In this document: in pieces, positions 5,456 to 6,413 of the stretch
Position numbering within the stretch: the first letter of the stretch is position 1
Layout: each line of letters begins with the position of its first letter
Assembly: GCA_024640185.1 (NCBI GenBank)
Contig: JAHEFN010000143.1
Span: 1 to 6,413, forward strand
DNA length: 6,413 nt
From: Gemmatimonadota bacterium
GTDB lineage: Bacteria; Gemmatimonadota; Gemmatimonadetes; Gemmatimonadales; GWC2-71-9
Direction: 5' to 3'
Made by a program: the position numbers and the translations under genes
The notes under the pieces: model-generated
Databases searched by the model: none
What the model was told of the DNA's origin: nothing
The model's input: the letters and a program-made list of their open reading frames with translations, nothing else

Positions 5456-6413
5456 GGAGCGTGATGGTCTGAGTGGCGGACCCGGTCACCGGCGAACCGG
5501 CGGTGAGGGTCACAATGCTGCCGGCGCGGGCGGCGACGGTCCAGGTGACGGTGGTCGAGCGCCCGCCGCCATCGATCGCCCCGAGCAGCTGCACCGCCTC
5601 ACCGGAGAGCAGCGTGGCATCCCCGAGGGTGAGGTCGAGCCGCACCCGTCGGGGCTCCCGGAGCCGGGCGGCCACCGCGGTGTGGGTCGGCAGCGCGCCG
5701 AGGTTGGCCACCTCGACCTCGATGCGGTAGACCCCGTCGCCGACCCGGGTCGCCCGACCCGCGCGGAGGGCGATCCGCGGCAGCATCCCGGCCAACTCGG
5801 CGATGAAGCGCGACTGCCGTGCCAGGGTCGAATCGTGCTCGGCGCCGGCCGGAGGGTTCATCAGCACCCCCGGCTTCCAGCCTCCCACCTCGGCGGCCCG
5901 ACGCTCGTCGCCCCCGACCGTCGCCGCGGTCCAGGGCACGTAGGCATCGACCCCCTGGGCATCGAACCACTTGAGGGCATTGCGGTCGTCGGCCAGCGGG
6001 TCGTTGCCGCCTGCCGAGCCAGTCCCGCGGGTGGCGCCCTTGGTGGTGTCCTTCGGTGCCTCCGGCACCCACCAGCCCCGGGAGCCGACGGCCCAGCGCC
6101 CGAAGTGGTAGTAGGCCCACGAGAGGACGTCACCACCCAGCGCGGCCCCAGCGGGTCCCTTGTCGAGACCGGTGGTCGCCTTGAAGCGGCGGGAGAGGTC
6201 GGCGAAGGTGGCCTGGTCGGCCCGCATGATCGAGTTGAGCGGTCCGCCGGCAGAAGTGCCCTCCTGGGCCCTGGTGCCGTCCTCGCGCATGATCCCCTGG
6301 TTGGGTCGGTTGGTCCACGGCGTCATCAGGTTGTCCTGCGGCCCGACCACGTAGACCGCCGCGATCTCGTCGTGGGCGAAGACGAACTCCGCCAGCGCAC
6401 GCGCCTCCGGGGA
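5451..6413 (-). CDS. M14-like carboxypeptidase paralogue, 5' end outside window, third zinc ligand apparently lost
   Basis: Only the last 320 residues are visible; the start and the HxxE zinc motif lie beyond the window. It aligns by eye with the downstream M14 enzyme. A-L-A-E-F-V-F-A-H-D-E-I-A-A (6-19) matches V-V-A-F-V-Q-A-H-P-N-I-A-G-A. G-G-D-V-L-S-W-A-Y-Y-H-F-G (93-105) matches G-G-E-L-D-W-F-Y-G. Later A-E-V-G-G-W-K matches I-E-V-G-G-F-K, and the C-terminal domain shares P-T-H-T-A (242-246). Where the active enzyme has S-Y-H302-N-N, this protein has V-V-G-P-Q-D-N, so the third zinc ligand is replaced by glycine in my alignment. E118 in W-W-V-P-E may correspond to the catalytic glutamate, although an insertion precedes it. 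It could be a pseudopeptidase or use other ligands. It lies directly upstream of, and is probably coupled to, the M14 gene. The frame has no internal stop, so it is not a decayed pseudogene in the visible part. Confidence 0.85.
   Translation of the reverse strand, partial: SPEARALAEFVFAHDEIAAVYVVGPQDNLMTPWTNRPNQGIMREDGTRAQEGTSAGGPLNSIMRADQATFADLSRRFKATTGLDKGPAGAALGGDVLSWAYYHFGRWAVGSRGWWVPEAPKDTTKGATRGTGSAGGNDPLADDRNALKWFDAQGVDAYVPWTAATVGGDERRAAEVGGWKPGVLMNPPAGAEHDSTLARQSRFIAELAGMLPRIALRAGRATRVGDGVYRIEVEVANLGALPTHTAVAARLREPRRVRLDLTLGDATLLSGEAVQLLGAIDGGGRSTTVTWTVAARAGSIVTLTAGSPVTGSATQTITLR

Noticed and set aside
3970..5472. A 500-codon open frame on the plus strand
   Set aside because: It lies fully antisense to the M14 carboxypeptidase, which has clear catalytic motifs. 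Its translation is a V/D/G/L/H-rich string with no domain, typical of the antisense frame of GC-rich genes.

Overview
This is a GC-rich (roughly two-thirds G+C by eye) window in which every gene I can support lies on the minus strand, so transcription runs from high to low coordinates. Several products carry bacterial signal peptides ending in an A-Q type cleavage site. Together with the tandem secreted M14 carboxypeptidase genes and the GC content, this suggests a Gram-negative environmental bacterium. Gemmatimonadota is my best guess, but it is inferred from general protein style and not from a phylogenetic marker.

Layout in transcription order. (1) 6413-5451 is the 3' part of an M14-like carboxypeptidase gene whose 5' end lies outside the window; it is a diverged paralogue of the next gene and appears to lack the third zinc ligand. 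(2) 5442-3709 is a complete secreted M14 zinc carboxypeptidase with all recognisable catalytic residues and three inserted calcium-loop-like D-x-D-x-D-G motifs. (3) 3682-2522 is a secreted serine hydrolase of the beta-lactamase/D-alanyl-D-alanine carboxypeptidase (S12-like) fold. (4) 2513-1656 is a secreted protein of unknown function with conserved-looking YGWH and VDYSHGIRLV segments. These four genes are separated by only 8, 26 and 8 bases and are probably one transcription unit making exported hydrolases.

After a 98-base gap containing an imperfect hairpin comes (5) 1557-1345, a small two-helix membrane protein of the DUF2892/YgaP type. A 37-codon open frame that overlaps its stop codon may or may not be real. 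After a 272-base gap comes (6) 1072-560, a DinB-family four-helix-bundle protein. After a further gap of about 180 bases with two hairpins comes (7) 374-1, the 5' part of a secreted SnoaL/DUF4440-like protein that runs off the low-coordinate edge.

The first four genes look like a coherent unit for degrading or trimming extracellular or periplasmic peptides. The last three look like independent accessory or housekeeping genes. I see no RNA genes, mobile elements, CRISPR arrays, defence genes or biosynthetic clusters. The most interesting point is the active/inactive-looking M14 pair next to a protein family of unknown function. I do not see convincing evidence of a wholly new system.
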